Assembly (NCBI GenBank): GCA_020073215.1
Contig: JAIQFO010000022.1
Span: forward strand, 28,341-92,340
Reading direction: 5' to 3'
Source of the DNA: Terriglobia bacterium
Lineage (GTDB): Bacteria; Acidobacteriota; Terriglobia; Terriglobales; Acidobacteriaceae
DNA length: 64,000 nt
Positions 53,007 through 60,961 of this stretch are shown in pieces. A program made the position numbers and the translations under genes. The notes beneath the pieces are model-generated. The model did no database searches, was not told the origin of the DNA, and was given only the letters and a program-made list of their open reading frames with translations. The first letter of the stretch is position 1. The number at the start of each line of letters is the position of its first letter.

Positions 53007-55241
53007 ATGCGCATACTCTCGCGTTTTCCATTCGCCGCAATTGCATTGTGCTTTCTTCTGTCGCTCCGCGCGTTCCCCCAGATTTCTGATTCGTCAGCCG
53101 CAGCCTCTTCGAGCGAACCTGCCGCAGCGAAGAAGAGGCTGACGATCGGCGTCGCGCTCGAAGGGGGCGGCGCGCTGGGGCTGGCGCATATCGGCGTGCT
53201 GCAGTGGTTTGAAGACCACCACGTTCCGATCGACTATATCGCAGGCACCAGCATGGGCGGACTGGTAGGCGGACTCTACGCTACCGGCAAGTCTCCCGCG
53301 GAGTTGAAAGCCATCGTCCAAAAACAGGACTGGGACGCGATCATCGAGGGACAAACCAGCTACCTGGACTTATCCTTCCGGCACAAAGAAGACCAGCGCG
53401 CCCTCCCTACCCGCATCGAGTTCGGCCTGAAGAAAGGGCTCTCCCTGCCCTCGGGGCTGAACTCAGGTCAGGGAGTCAGCTTGCTGATTGATCGGGAAAC
53501 GCTCGCCTACAGCCACAACGGATCCTTTGATGACCTTCCCATTCCGTTCCGATGCGTCGCCACTAATCTGGTAACGGGAAAGGCCGTGGTCTTCGACCAC
53601 GGGTCGATCGCCCAGGCCATGCGCTCAACCATGTCCATTCCCGGCGTCTTCGCCCCGGTCCGCGATGGCAACAACGTGTATGTGGATGGCGGACTGCTGG
53701 GCAACCTGCCGACCGACGTGGTCAGAAAGATGGGCGCGGATGTGGTCATCGCGGTTCACCTCGAAATTGCACCGACCGATGCCTCTAAGCTTCAGAACCT
53801 GTTCAGCGTCCTCGGACGCTCGGTGGAAGTGGTGATTCACCAAAACGAAGTTCAGGGTCTGGCCGCCGCGGACCTGGTGGTCAATGTCGATCTCAAGGAC
53901 TTTGATTCCATCGACTACAAGAAGGCCGGGACCATCATCGACCGCGGCACGCAAGCGGCCGCCGGCAAAGCGAACATCCTGGCTCCCTATAGCCTCGATG
54001 ATGCCGCCTGGAAGGCATATTTGGATCGTCGAGAGGAGCGGGTGAAGAGCGAGCTTCCGGCGCCTCAATTCGTGGAGGTCAGGGGCACCGGCCCAAGAGC
54101 GTCCCAGGAAGTGGTGCACTTCTTACAACCGCTCGAAGGCAAGCCGATTGATGTTCCCGTGATGGAGGATAAGTTCAACCAGCTAACGGGAATCGGAAAT
54201 TTTGATTCCTTCGATTATTGGCTGGGGGAAAAAGGCAGCCAGACCGGGCTGATCGTTACCGTCCACGAAAAGAGCCACGAACCCCCGAGCCTGCAGCTCG
54301 GTTTTGAAGTCGACGGCTCCGAGGCCAAGGACGTGACCTACACCTTTGCCGGGCGTCTGAACTTTCAGAATGTCGCCGGGTACCGGTCGGAATGGAGAAC
54401 GGATTTCGCATTCGGCAATACCTACAGCATTTCCACGGAACTGTACCGGCCTTTTAATTCTTTGAGCAAGTGGTTCTTCGCGCCGCACACGGGCGTCAGC
54501 AATGCTGGATTCCGATTCTTTAAGGTCAATGATCCGGTCGCGCTCTATCGACTCGGACAGGAAGACGGCGGCATCGATGTCGGCTATGAATTTGACCGGT
54601 TCACCGAACTTCGGGTGGGATACGAAGCCGGCTTTACCAGCGCCCATCTCAATCTGGGCACGGCAGAATTCGTTTCCGTCAGCGGCCGAATCGGCGACAC
54701 CCATATTCATTTCCGCACCGACCACACGGACGACCCGATTGTTCCCCGCCGCGGCTACAACGTCGACGCCAGGTTTCATTGGTATGACGCCTACCCCGGG
54801 GCGGCGGAACCGCTTCCCGTCCTGGAAACTCGCCTGGAAGGTTTTAAACCAGTCAGCGCCAAAGGATCGGTTTTCGCTTCCGCCGATGGTGGAAGCACCT
54901 TTGGCATCCGCAATACCGGTATCCCGCTCTTCTTCCTGGGCGCGCCGCTGCGCTTAAGCGCTTACGGCACTAACGAACTGTTCGGCCAGCAGTATTACCT
55001 GTTCCGCGCCGGCTACATTCGCGAACTGTTGACTCTGCCTCCCTTCGTCGGCAAGAAAGTCTATATGGTCAGCTCGTACGAAATCGCGAAGATGTACGGG
55101 TTCCCGTCGGAGACGAAGTTCCCGACCGACGTCGAGGCGGGCGTGGTGGCGGAAACCGCTTTGGGCCCACTTTTCATTGGCGGCAGCGTCGGCGATTCTG
55201 GACACCAGAAATGGTTCTTCCAACTGGGAAGAGTGTTCTAG
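53007..55241 (+). CDS. patatin-like phospholipase with POTRA and outer-membrane barrel (type Vd, PlpD-like)
   Basis: 744 residues. Signal peptide about 1-25 (FPFAAIALCFLLSLRAFPQ). The patatin domain (about 45-330) has the oxyanion loop EGGGALGLAHIG, the nucleophile GTSMGG with Ser82, and the catalytic Asp227 in VDGGLLGN. A POTRA-like segment follows (about 350-400: FVEVRGTGPRASQEVVHFLQ, GKPIDVPVMEDKFNQ). The C-terminal 320 residues are a 16-strand-type barrel of the BamA/FhaC kind ending in KWFFQLGRVF. This order is that of type Vd autotransporters such as PlpD, in which the barrel carries the lipase across the outer membrane. The stop codon TAG abuts a 97-base repeat. Confidence 0.9.
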   Translation: MRILSRFPFAAIALCFLLSLRAFPQISDSSAAASSSEPAAAKKRLTIGVALEGGGALGLAHIGVLQWFEDHHVPIDYIAGTSMGGLVGGLYATGKSPAELKAIVQKQDWDAIIEGQTSYLDLSFRHKEDQRALPTRIEFGLKKGLSLPSGLNSGQGVSLLIDRETLAYSHNGSFDDLPIPFRCVATNLVTGKAVVFDHGSIAQAMRSTMSIPGVFAPVRDGNNVYVDGGLLGNLPTDVVRKMGADVVIAVHLEIAPTDASKLQNLFSVLGRSVEVVIHQNEVQGLAAADLVVNVDLKDFDSIDYKKAGTIIDRGTQAAAGKANILAPYSLDDAAWKAYLDRREERVKSELPAPQFVEVRGTGPRASQEVVHFLQPLEGKPIDVPVMEDKFNQLTGIGNFDSFDYWLGEKGSQTGLIVTVHEKSHEPPSLQLGFEVDGSEAKDVTYTFAGRLNFQNVAGYRSEWRTDFAFGNTYSISTELYRPFNSLSKWFFAPHTGVSNAGFRFFKVNDPVALYRLGQEDGGIDVGYEFDRFTELRVGYEAGFTSAHLNLGTAEFVSVSGRIGDTHIHFRTDHTDDPIVPRRGYNVDARFHWYDAYPGAAEPLPVLETRLEGFKPVSAKGSVFASADGGSTFGIRNTGIPLFFLGAPLRLSAYGTNELFGQQYYLFRAGYIRELLTLPPFVGKKVYMVSSYEIAKMYGFPSETKFPTDVEAGVVAETALGPLFIGGSVGDSGHQKWFFQLGRVF

Positions 55242-55338
55242 GTAGCGCCGCCGTCCCGGCGACTGTCCGGCGGGCGTCCTCGCCCGCCGCGCCGAGGGCG
55301 AGACGCCCTCGGGACAGCCGGCAAGATGCCGGCGCTAC
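55242..55338. repeat. 97-base GC-rich repeat, copy 2
   Basis: Differs from the copy at 47764 by a single base (GGCGACTG instead of GGCGGCTG). It begins immediately after the patatin stop codon TAG and may serve as its 3' hairpin. The flanks after the repeat are also loosely similar to those of copy 1. Confidence 0.9.
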
Positions 55339-55409
55339 TCATTTCCGCGCGGTAAGCATCTTGCGATCACGATTCCGGCGAGGTGGTGGGGATGACGCCG
55401 TCTGCCAAG

Positions 55410-55438
55410 AAAAAAGCCGGAGCCCGAAGGCCCCGGCT
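55410..55438 (-). terminator. probable Rho-independent terminator of the XRE regulator gene
   Basis: On the minus strand AGCCGGGGCC pairs with GGCTCCGGCT (one mismatch) around TTCG-type loop bases and is followed by TTTTTT. It is about 90 bases after the regulator stop codon, with a repeat half-copy between. Confidence 0.75.
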
Positions 55439-55487
55439 GTCCAGTTGGTTGTGTGCCCGGATAAACTCTTTGCTCGCTTGCGCATTC

Positions 55488-55513
55488 GGAGACGCGGCTA
55501 GCCGCGTCTCTAC
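55488..55513. repeat. dispersed GAGACG repeat, half copy after the XRE gene
   Basis: GGAGACGCGGCTAGC followed by CGCGTCTCTAC. Only the right-hand unit of the double hairpin is present. It ends 12 bases past the stop codon of the minus-strand regulator gene. Confidence 0.75.
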
Positions 55514-55525
55514 AGGAAAAATTGC

Positions 55526-56071
55526 TTACGCGCTCCGACGCGGCCGCACCGTCAAGTCGCGCACCTGCGCCAGAATGCTCGACATCTGCATTCCGTTGAG
55601 TTGGGACAGATAGGGCAAAACGTCGGCCACGAAGTGATCTTCCATCAACTCGCGAACTTCTTCCTGCCGGTTCCGTTCTCCGCCGGAGAGCAGATCGGGA
55701 ATGCTGACCTCGAGCGCCCTGGCCAGTCGTTCCAGCGAAGACAGGGTTGGCGTCGCCTTCTCGTTTTCGATTTTCGATACGTAGGTCCGCGGCACGGCCA
55801 TGCGCAGCGCCAGTTGTCGCTGGCTTAAGCCGTTGCGCAGACGCAGCGACCGGATCGAGTAGGCCAGCTTCAGATGTCCACGCCCGCTGGCATGGACGTT
55901 AATCGGCACCACTTCTGGGGCCGGCGTCAAAGCGGCGATCTCCGCCTCGTCTTCGTCCAAGGACAGATGGCAACGGCGGCAGAGACTATTGGATGTGCGG
56001 AATTGCACCAAGAGGCAATGGTCGCAACGAACAACTTCCCGTGAGTCCACGGGGGTTAATGTGGTAGCCAT
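55526..56071 (-). CDS. XRE-family regulator with N-terminal zinc ribbon
   Basis: 181 residues. Four cysteines at 16, 19, 31 and 34 (RCDHCLL and LCRRCHL) form a CxxC...CxxC zinc ribbon. The helix-turn-helix domain lies at about 70-130 (RLRNGLSQRQLALRMAVPRT, YVSKIENEKATPTLSSLERL). The tail contains an acidic helical segment (RQEEVRELMEDHFVADVLPY). The fold is that of a cytosolic DNA-binding repressor; the ribbon might sense metal or redox state or bind a partner. The HD-domain gene is divergent, separated by a short spacer. Its target is unknown. Confidence 0.85.
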   Translation of the reverse strand: MATTLTPVDSREVVRCDHCLLVQFRTSNSLCRRCHLSLDEDEAEIAALTPAPEVVPINVHASGRGHLKLAYSIRSLRLRNGLSQRQLALRMAVPRTYVSKIENEKATPTLSSLERLARALEVSIPDLLSGGERNRQEEVRELMEDHFVADVLPYLSQLNGMQMSSILAQVRDLTVRPRRSA

Positions 56072-56236
56072 TCAGGTTTTGCGAGTGCCAGAGCAGGGGC
56101 TACTCTCAAAGCCAACTAGAGCGTAATCTGCTGCATTGAGCCTGTGGATGTCAAGGTAAAAGTGGGAGAAAACAAAGCGTTTGCGGAACGAAGCTATAAG
56201 CAAGCGGCAAGAATCGGCAGAAAACGGGTACAAACC

Positions 56237-56830
56237 ATGAATCAGCGCGAAACCGCGTGGTGTTTACTAACTGAGTTCACTCAATCGGAAAGTCTTCGCA
56301 AGCATGCCCTCGCGGTCGAGGCTTGCATGCGCGCCTATGCCCGCAAAGCCGGAGGCGACGAAGAATTGTGGGGCGTGGTCGGCCTTCTCCATGACTTCGA
56401 TTACGAGAAATATCCGAGCCTTGAAGATCATCCCTACAAGGGTTCTGAGATTTTGAAAGAACGGGGCTATTCCGAAGAAATACGACGGGCCATCCTGTCG
56501 CACGCCGAGTACACGGGCGTGGCGCGCGTCTCAGCCCTGGAAAAAACCCTCTTCGCGTGCGATGAGCTCGCCGGATTCATCACCGCTTGCAGCCTGGTTA
56601 AGCCGGGAAAATCGCTGGCCGAAGTCGAAGCTCCATCCGTCCGGAAAAAAATGAAGGACAAAGCTTTTGCCCGCAACGTTCACCGCGAAGACATCATTGA
56701 GGGCGCCGCCGGTCTCGGTGTGGACCTGGAAGGGCACATCGCCTTCTGCATTGAAGCCATGCGGGGGATTGCACGGGAACTGGGGTTGGACGGGTCGGCC
56801 GCGAAGTCATCAACAACATTGTCATCCTGA
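56237..56830 (+). CDS. HD-domain phosphohydrolase-like protein
   Basis: 197 residues from the ATG at 56237, which matches the usual start of the family (an upstream GTG at 56144 would add 31 basic residues). The HD motifs are ESLRKHALAVEACMRAYARK, LLHDFDYEKYP (His-Asp) and ILSHAEYTG. FACDELAGFITACSLVKPGK is also typical. This family of small HD proteins is common in many phyla and has no settled substrate. The last residues and stop codon (TTLSS then TGA) come from a dispersed repeat, so the original C-terminus may have been changed by it. Confidence 0.85.
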   Translation: MNQRETAWCLLTEFTQSESLRKHALAVEACMRAYARKAGGDEELWGVVGLLHDFDYEKYPSLEDHPYKGSEILKERGYSEEIRRAILSHAEYTGVARVSALEKTLFACDELAGFITACSLVKPGKSLAEVEAPSVRKKMKDKAFARNVHREDIIEGAAGLGVDLEGHIAFCIEAMRGIARELGLDGSAAKSSTTLSS

Positions 56831-56906
56831 GCGAGGCGAAGGACCTGCTGTCTCACGCATTACAAGAAAGCAGGTCCCCTTCGGCTACGCTCAGGGTCAG
56901 GATGAC
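56821..56906. repeat. inverted repeat of the AGGTCC...GGATGAC family at the HD gene 3' end
   Basis: The left arm 56821-56849 (GTCATCCTGAGCG...GGACCTGCT) pairs with the right arm 56869-56906 (AGCAGGTCC...GGATGAC), which has short extra insertions. The HD gene stop codon TGA is inside the left arm. It separates the convergent HD and hutH genes and could act as a bidirectional 3' hairpin. Single-arm relatives occur at 19171 and 24664. Confidence 0.75.
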
Positions 56907-56931
56907 AAGCCCTTGACACTGGTTGCAAAGC

Positions 56932-58479
56932 TCATCGCACGACCGAGGCAATCTTTCCGCTGGCGATCAACTGCGCGATGCGCGCGAAATCCTGGTACAT
57001 CACGCGATCCTTCTGCATGGTTGCGCACACCGCTCGGATTTCGGCGTGCGCCTGCTGCAATGGCTTTGAAGTCTTGAGGGGCGCGAGAAAGTCAATCGCC
57101 TGCGCCGCCGCCATGGCCTCGATGGCCAGCGTGTTGCGCGTATTCTCCACCACCTTCTTCAGCTTGTTTGCGGCGGTCATGCCCATGGAAACGAAGTCTT
57201 CTTTATTCCCGGACGTCGTAATCGAATCGACCGACGCGGGATGCGCCAGCACCTTGTTCTCACTTACCAGCGCGGCGGCGGTGACTTGCGGCATCATGAA
57301 GCCGGAGTTCATCCCCGCACCCGGCGCGAGAAATGGCGGTAGGCCTTCGCTGAGCGCGGGGTTAACCATACGCTCCAGGCGTCGCTCGCTGATGCCGGCC
57401 AGTGCGCTTAAGGCAATGGCGAGAAAGTCGAGTGCGAAGGCGAGCGGCTGGCCGTGAAAGTTTCCGCCGGAGAGCACGTCGCCTTCGCCGTCGCCATTCG
57501 ATGCCTTCGGATTTTTGACGAATACCAGCGGGTTATCGACGGCCGAGTTCATCTCCGTCTCAAACACCGCGCGGCAATGGGCGAGCGTGTCGCGGACTGC
57601 GCCATGCACCTGCGGGATGCAGCGCAAGGAATAGGCATCTTGCACGCGGCCGCAGTCGCTGTGCGAGTGGCGGATCTCGCTCACTTCGAGCAGACGGCGC
57701 AGGTTGGCCGCGGTCTTGATTTGTCCGGCATGGGGGCGCGCCTTTTGAATGCGCTCATCGAAGGCGACGTTGGTTCCCTTGAGGGCATCGCAGGTCATCG
57801 CGCCGATGACGTCGGCGGTATCGACCAGCGTCTCCGCATCGAGCAGCATCAGCGTGCCAATGGCGAGCATGGCTTGTGTGCCATTGATCAGCGATACCGC
57901 TTCTTTCGCTTCGAGCACCAACGGCTTGATTTGGGCGCGCTTCAACGCTTCAGCGCTTGGGAGGCGCGCGCCTTTTTCGGCTTCGTGAATGCATTCGCCT
58001 TCGCCGATCAGCGCCAGCGCCAGGTGCGCCAGCGGCGCAAGGTCTCCACTCGCTCCCACGCTTCCCTGCGACGGGACCATGGGCGTCACCCCGCGATTGA
58101 GCATCTCGCACAGGGTGTCGATGACGAGGGCGCGCACTCCCGAGTTGCCTTTCGACAGGGAGTTGGCGCGCAGCAGCATCATGGCGCGCGTTTCGGCGAT
58201 GGAAAGAGGTTCGCCCACGCCGACGGCATGTGAGCGCACCAGGTTGACTTGCAACTCGCGGACCTGATCGCCGACGATGTGCACATCGCTCAGCTTGCCG
58301 ACGCCCGTCGTGATCGCGTAGGAAATTTTGTTGCCGGCGACGAGTGCGTCGACGACGGCGCGGGCGCGGTTGGCCGCCTCGCGCGCGTCGGGATCGAGTA
58401 ATACGGGCCGTTTTTCGGCGGCGACTTCACGCACCGCCTCGAACGTAAGATCGTTTCCGTTAATGTGCAGAGCTTTCAA
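56932..58479 (-). CDS. hutH: histidine ammonia-lyase HutH
   Basis: 515 residues from a TTG start (MKALHINGNDLTFE) with AGGA upstream. The MIO prosthetic group forms from the Ala-Ser-Gly in GSVGASGDLAPLAHLAL near residue 142. Other conserved parts are QDAYSLRCIPQVHGAVRD, SAVDNPLV and ITTSGNKEDFVSMGM. It converts L-histidine to urocanate and ammonia, the first step of histidine breakdown. It is the last gene of a close-packed operon whose other members handle branched-chain acyl-CoA. The rest of the hut pathway is not in the window. The aromatic-acting relatives (PAL/TAL) cannot be fully excluded, but the sequence is HutH-like. Confidence 0.93.
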   Translation of the reverse strand: MKALHINGNDLTFEAVREVAAEKRPVLLDPDAREAANRARAVVDALVAGNKISYAITTGVGKLSDVHIVGDQVRELQVNLVRSHAVGVGEPLSIAETRAMMLLRANSLSKGNSGVRALVIDTLCEMLNRGVTPMVPSQGSVGASGDLAPLAHLALALIGEGECIHEAEKGARLPSAEALKRAQIKPLVLEAKEAVSLINGTQAMLAIGTLMLLDAETLVDTADVIGAMTCDALKGTNVAFDERIQKARPHAGQIKTAANLRRLLEVSEIRHSHSDCGRVQDAYSLRCIPQVHGAVRDTLAHCRAVFETEMNSAVDNPLVFVKNPKASNGDGEGDVLSGGNFHGQPLAFALDFLAIALSALAGISERRLERMVNPALSEGLPPFLAPGAGMNSGFMMPQVTAAALVSENKVLAHPASVDSITTSGNKEDFVSMGMTAANKLKKVVENTRNTLAIEAMAAAQAIDFLAPLKTSKPLQQAHAEIRAVCATMQKDRVMYQDFARIAQLIASGKIASVVR

Positions 58480-58510
58480 GAATTGTTCCTGGTTTCTGGT
58501 TTCTGGTTGT

Positions 58511-58813
58511 TCACTTGCCTTGCAAGACCACCTTGAACGGATACAACGTAGCCGTCATCACGCCTTTCTTTACAACCGGATCGTTGTCCATGATGCGGCG
58601 CGCGGCGTCTTCGGATTCGGCACGGAAGACGGCTAGCCCCATTGCATTCTCGTCGGGGTTCAGGGTGCGGCCCACGAAAATTATGACGCCTTGCGCGTTG
58701 AGGCTCTGGAGATAGGCAAAATGTTCGGCCACTACGGCCTGCTCCGACTCGGTCGGGCCGGTACGGAGCATGTCTTTGCGCACAAGCTGCAATCTGTAGA
58801 GGAATTCTTGCAT
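58511..58813 (-). CDS. YciI-family protein
   Basis: 100 residues, one ferredoxin-like YciI domain: EFLYRLQLVRKDMLRTGPTE, VVAEHFAYLQSLNAQGVIIF, a His near residue 31 and the C-terminal MDNDPVVKKGVMTATLYPFK. Such small proteins are dimeric and probably enzymes, with a conserved His-Asp pair; few have known substrates. GGGAAGA precedes the ATG. It lies between the thioesterase gene (15 bases) and hutH (31 bases) in the catabolic operon. Confidence 0.85.
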   Translation of the reverse strand: MQEFLYRLQLVRKDMLRTGPTESEQAVVAEHFAYLQSLNAQGVIIFVGRTLNPDENAMGLAVFRAESEDAARRIMDNDPVVKKGVMTATLYPFKVVLQGK

Positions 58814-58828
58814 CAGGCTTATCTTCCC

Positions 58829-59281
58829 TTATCTCCCCGCTGCGGCGCGAAACGCGTTCATATATTTTTCCGGCAGCGCGCGGGGTTTCATTTTTGCATT
58901 GGCGACGATGTGTGTGGTCTCGCCTTCGGCCAACAACTTGCCGGTTTCTGCACTCCGCAATTCGTATCCGAAGTGGATCACTTTCTCCCGCACATGCTTC
59001 AGATAGGTGCGGACCACGACCTCGTCATCATAGTGTACCGGAGCCTTGTAACGGCAGCGGGCGTCGACCACGGCGATGAAGCAATCATCTTCGCGCTCCA
59101 TGTCTTTATAGCTGAAGCCAAGCTGGCGGAGGAGTTCCACCCTTCCCACTTCAAACCAGATGAAATGATTAGCGTGATAGACGACGCCCATCTGGTCAGT
59201 TTCGGCATAGCGGACGCGAATGCGGTTTTCATTCACTGTCTGGTTGAGATTTGCAGACATCGATGGATGCGGGCGGCTCAT
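58829..59281 (-). CDS. acyl-CoA thioesterase, YbgC/hotdog type
   Basis: 150 residues from the ATG at 59281, which overlaps the stop of the upstream hydratase gene by four bases (ATGA), a strong sign of translational coupling. Hotdog domain with the active-site segment RYAETDQMGVVYHANHFIWF, in which the Asp is the catalytic residue of the YbgC/4-hydroxybenzoyl-CoA thioesterase class. It releases free acids from CoA esters in the cytoplasm. Within this operon it could relieve CoA sequestration during branched-chain catabolism. Confidence 0.87.
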   Translation of the reverse strand: MSRPHPSMSANLNQTVNENRIRVRYAETDQMGVVYHANHFIWFEVGRVELLRQLGFSYKDMEREDDCFIAVVDARCRYKAPVHYDDEVVVRTYLKHVREKVIHFGYELRSAETGKLLAEGETTHIVANAKMKPRALPEKYMNAFRAAAGR

Positions 59282-60060
59282 CGGCCCGTCCACTTTGGTT
59301 TGCGCTTTTCGAGGAATGACGTGATGCCCTCGCGGAAATCGGCGCTCTCGCGGATGCCGGCATTTTCGCGGATAGCAGCTGCAATTTGCGAGTCGATTTC
59401 GGCGCGCGCGTGGTCGGTCAGCAGGCGCTTGGTATGGAAAAGCGAGAGCGGACTGTTCTCCGCCAACAGCGCCGCAAGTTCCCGGGCGCGGTCGAGCAAC
59501 TTTTCCGGCGGAACGATTTCGCTGATCAGGCCCAGTTTCAGGGCTTCCGCGGCATCGAAGATGCGGCCGGTGAGCAGCAGGTCGCGGGCGATCTTTTCGC
59601 CGACCTGGCGCAGCAGAAAAGTCGAGACGATGGCGGGGACGAATCCGATGCGGACCTCGGTGTAGCCGAACTTGGCTTCGGGCACGGCGAGTGTGAAATC
59701 GCAGAGCAGGGCGAGACCGGTACCGCCGGCGATGGCGGCGCCGTTGACCGCGGCGATCGTTACTTTAGGAAATTCATAGAGCGAACGGAACAGGCCGACC
59801 ATGGTCCGCGAGTCTTCGAGATTCTGCTCGGGCGTGCGGCCGATCAGGGCTTTCAGGCTGTCGAGATCGAGGCCGGAGCAGAAGGCCTTCCCTGCCCCGG
59901 TCAGGATCAAAATGCCGGCGGGGGAGTTTCTCACTTCTTCCAGAGCTTGGATGAGATCGGCAATGAGTTCGTAGCTGACGGCGTTGCGCTTGTCGGGGCG
60001 GTTGAGGGTGAGGGTGGCGATGTTGGCGTCGAAGGCGAGTTGTAGCGTGTTGTAGTTCAT
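59278..60060 (-). CDS. enoyl-CoA hydratase family protein, possibly methylglutaconyl-CoA hydratase
   Basis: 260 residues, crotonase fold. CoA-binding and oxyanion segments: ATLTLNRPDKRNAVSYELIA, GAGKAFCSGLDLDSLKAL and NGAAIAGGTGLALLCDF. The general acid/base Glu is in FGYTEVRIGFVPA. The first canonical Glu (usually in the GGGxEL stretch) is replaced, as in AUH-type hydratases. Because it lies between HMG-CoA lyase-like and carboxylase genes, hydration of 3-methylglutaconyl-CoA to HMG-CoA in leucine degradation is the best guess. It begins seven bases after the lyase gene. Confidence 0.87.
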   Translation of the reverse strand: MNYNTLQLAFDANIATLTLNRPDKRNAVSYELIADLIQALEEVRNSPAGILILTGAGKAFCSGLDLDSLKALIGRTPEQNLEDSRTMVGLFRSLYEFPKVTIAAVNGAAIAGGTGLALLCDFTLAVPEAKFGYTEVRIGFVPAIVSTFLLRQVGEKIARDLLLTGRIFDAAEALKLGLISEIVPPEKLLDRARELAALLAENSPLSLFHTKRLLTDHARAEIDSQIAAAIRENAGIRESADFREGITSFLEKRKPKWTGR

Positions 60061-60067
60061 GGGGCAA

Positions 60068-60952
60068 TCAGTCCGCGACCGTCGAGGATTTGTATCTCGC
60101 TCCGATTTCGGCAGTCGCTTTCAACAAAGCGTCCAACGATTTCAGCGGCGGCAACTGCGCGCCGCGGCCGCGCAAAGTCTCGATTACTGTTTCCGTTGAA
60201 ATATTCCCCACTAGATCATCCTGCGCAAAGGGGCATCCGCCCAGACCGCCGATCGCGGAATCGAAGCGGCGGCAACCGGCTTCGTAGGCCGCGCTGATTT
60301 TGGCGGCGGCCTCGTCGGGACGGCTGTGCAAGTGAACTCCGATTTCGAGATAGTCGTATTTCGCCATCACCGCGGAGACGACTTCTCTAATTTTTTCGGG
60401 CGGCGCAACGCCTACGGTGTCGGCTAGCGAGATCATGCGAATTTCCTGTAATTCGAGCAAGCCAACGGCTTCGACGACTTCCTCTACGGTCCAGGGGTCG
60501 CCGTAAGGATTGCCGAAGGCCATCGAGATGTAGACGACCGCGTCGAGACTGGCTTCGTCGGCTTTCTTTTCGATCTTCTCCAGTTCCTCGATGGCGTCTT
60601 CGAGGGATTGGCGTTGATTGTTCTGCAAGAAAGTCGGCGAGATCGAATAGGGGAAGCCCAGCGTGCGCACCTTTTCGGTTGCGATCGCCCGCTGCGCGCC
60701 TTTTTCGTTGACCACGATGCCGATGATTTCCACGTCGTCGGGCGGGTCGAGTTCTTTCAGAACGGCTTCGGAGTCGGCCATCTGCGGGACGGCGTTGGGA
60801 GAAACGAAGCTGACGGCGTCAATGTGCTTGAAGCCAGCGGAGATCAGGGCCTGGAGATAATTGGTCTTCAGATCGGCAGGGATCTGGCCCTTGAGCCCTT
60901 GCCAAGCGTCGCGGGGGCACTCGATGAGTTTGACGGAATCGGCGGTTGACAT
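60068..60952 (-). CDS. hydroxymethylglutaryl-CoA lyase-like protein
   Basis: 294 residues, TIM-barrel HMG-CoA lyase family. The N-terminal motif VKLIECPRDAWQGL keeps the catalytic Arg-Asp (the usual sequence is GPRDGLQ, so DAWQ is a deviation). SFVSPNAVPQMADSEAV follows. The metal-binding His-x-His is in IGVHLHSRPDEA. The flexible loop Cys is in GLGGCPFAQDDLVGN. It cleaves HMG-CoA to acetoacetate and acetyl-CoA, the last step of leucine catabolism. It lies nine bases after the small membrane-protein gene. Confidence 0.9.
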   Translation of the reverse strand: MSTADSVKLIECPRDAWQGLKGQIPADLKTNYLQALISAGFKHIDAVSFVSPNAVPQMADSEAVLKELDPPDDVEIIGIVVNEKGAQRAIATEKVRTLGFPYSISPTFLQNNQRQSLEDAIEELEKIEKKADEASLDAVVYISMAFGNPYGDPWTVEEVVEAVGLLELQEIRMISLADTVGVAPPEKIREVVSAVMAKYDYLEIGVHLHSRPDEAAAKISAAYEAGCRRFDSAIGGLGGCPFAQDDLVGNISTETVIETLRGRGAQLPPLKSLDALLKATAEIGARYKSSTVAD

Positions 60953-60961
60953 TTGGAACCT

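Noticed and set aside
30091..55513. Recurring GAGACG palindromes as a CRISPR-like array
   Set aside because: Copies are kilobases apart, not regularly spaced, and there are no cas genes. They behave as dispersed intergenic repeats.
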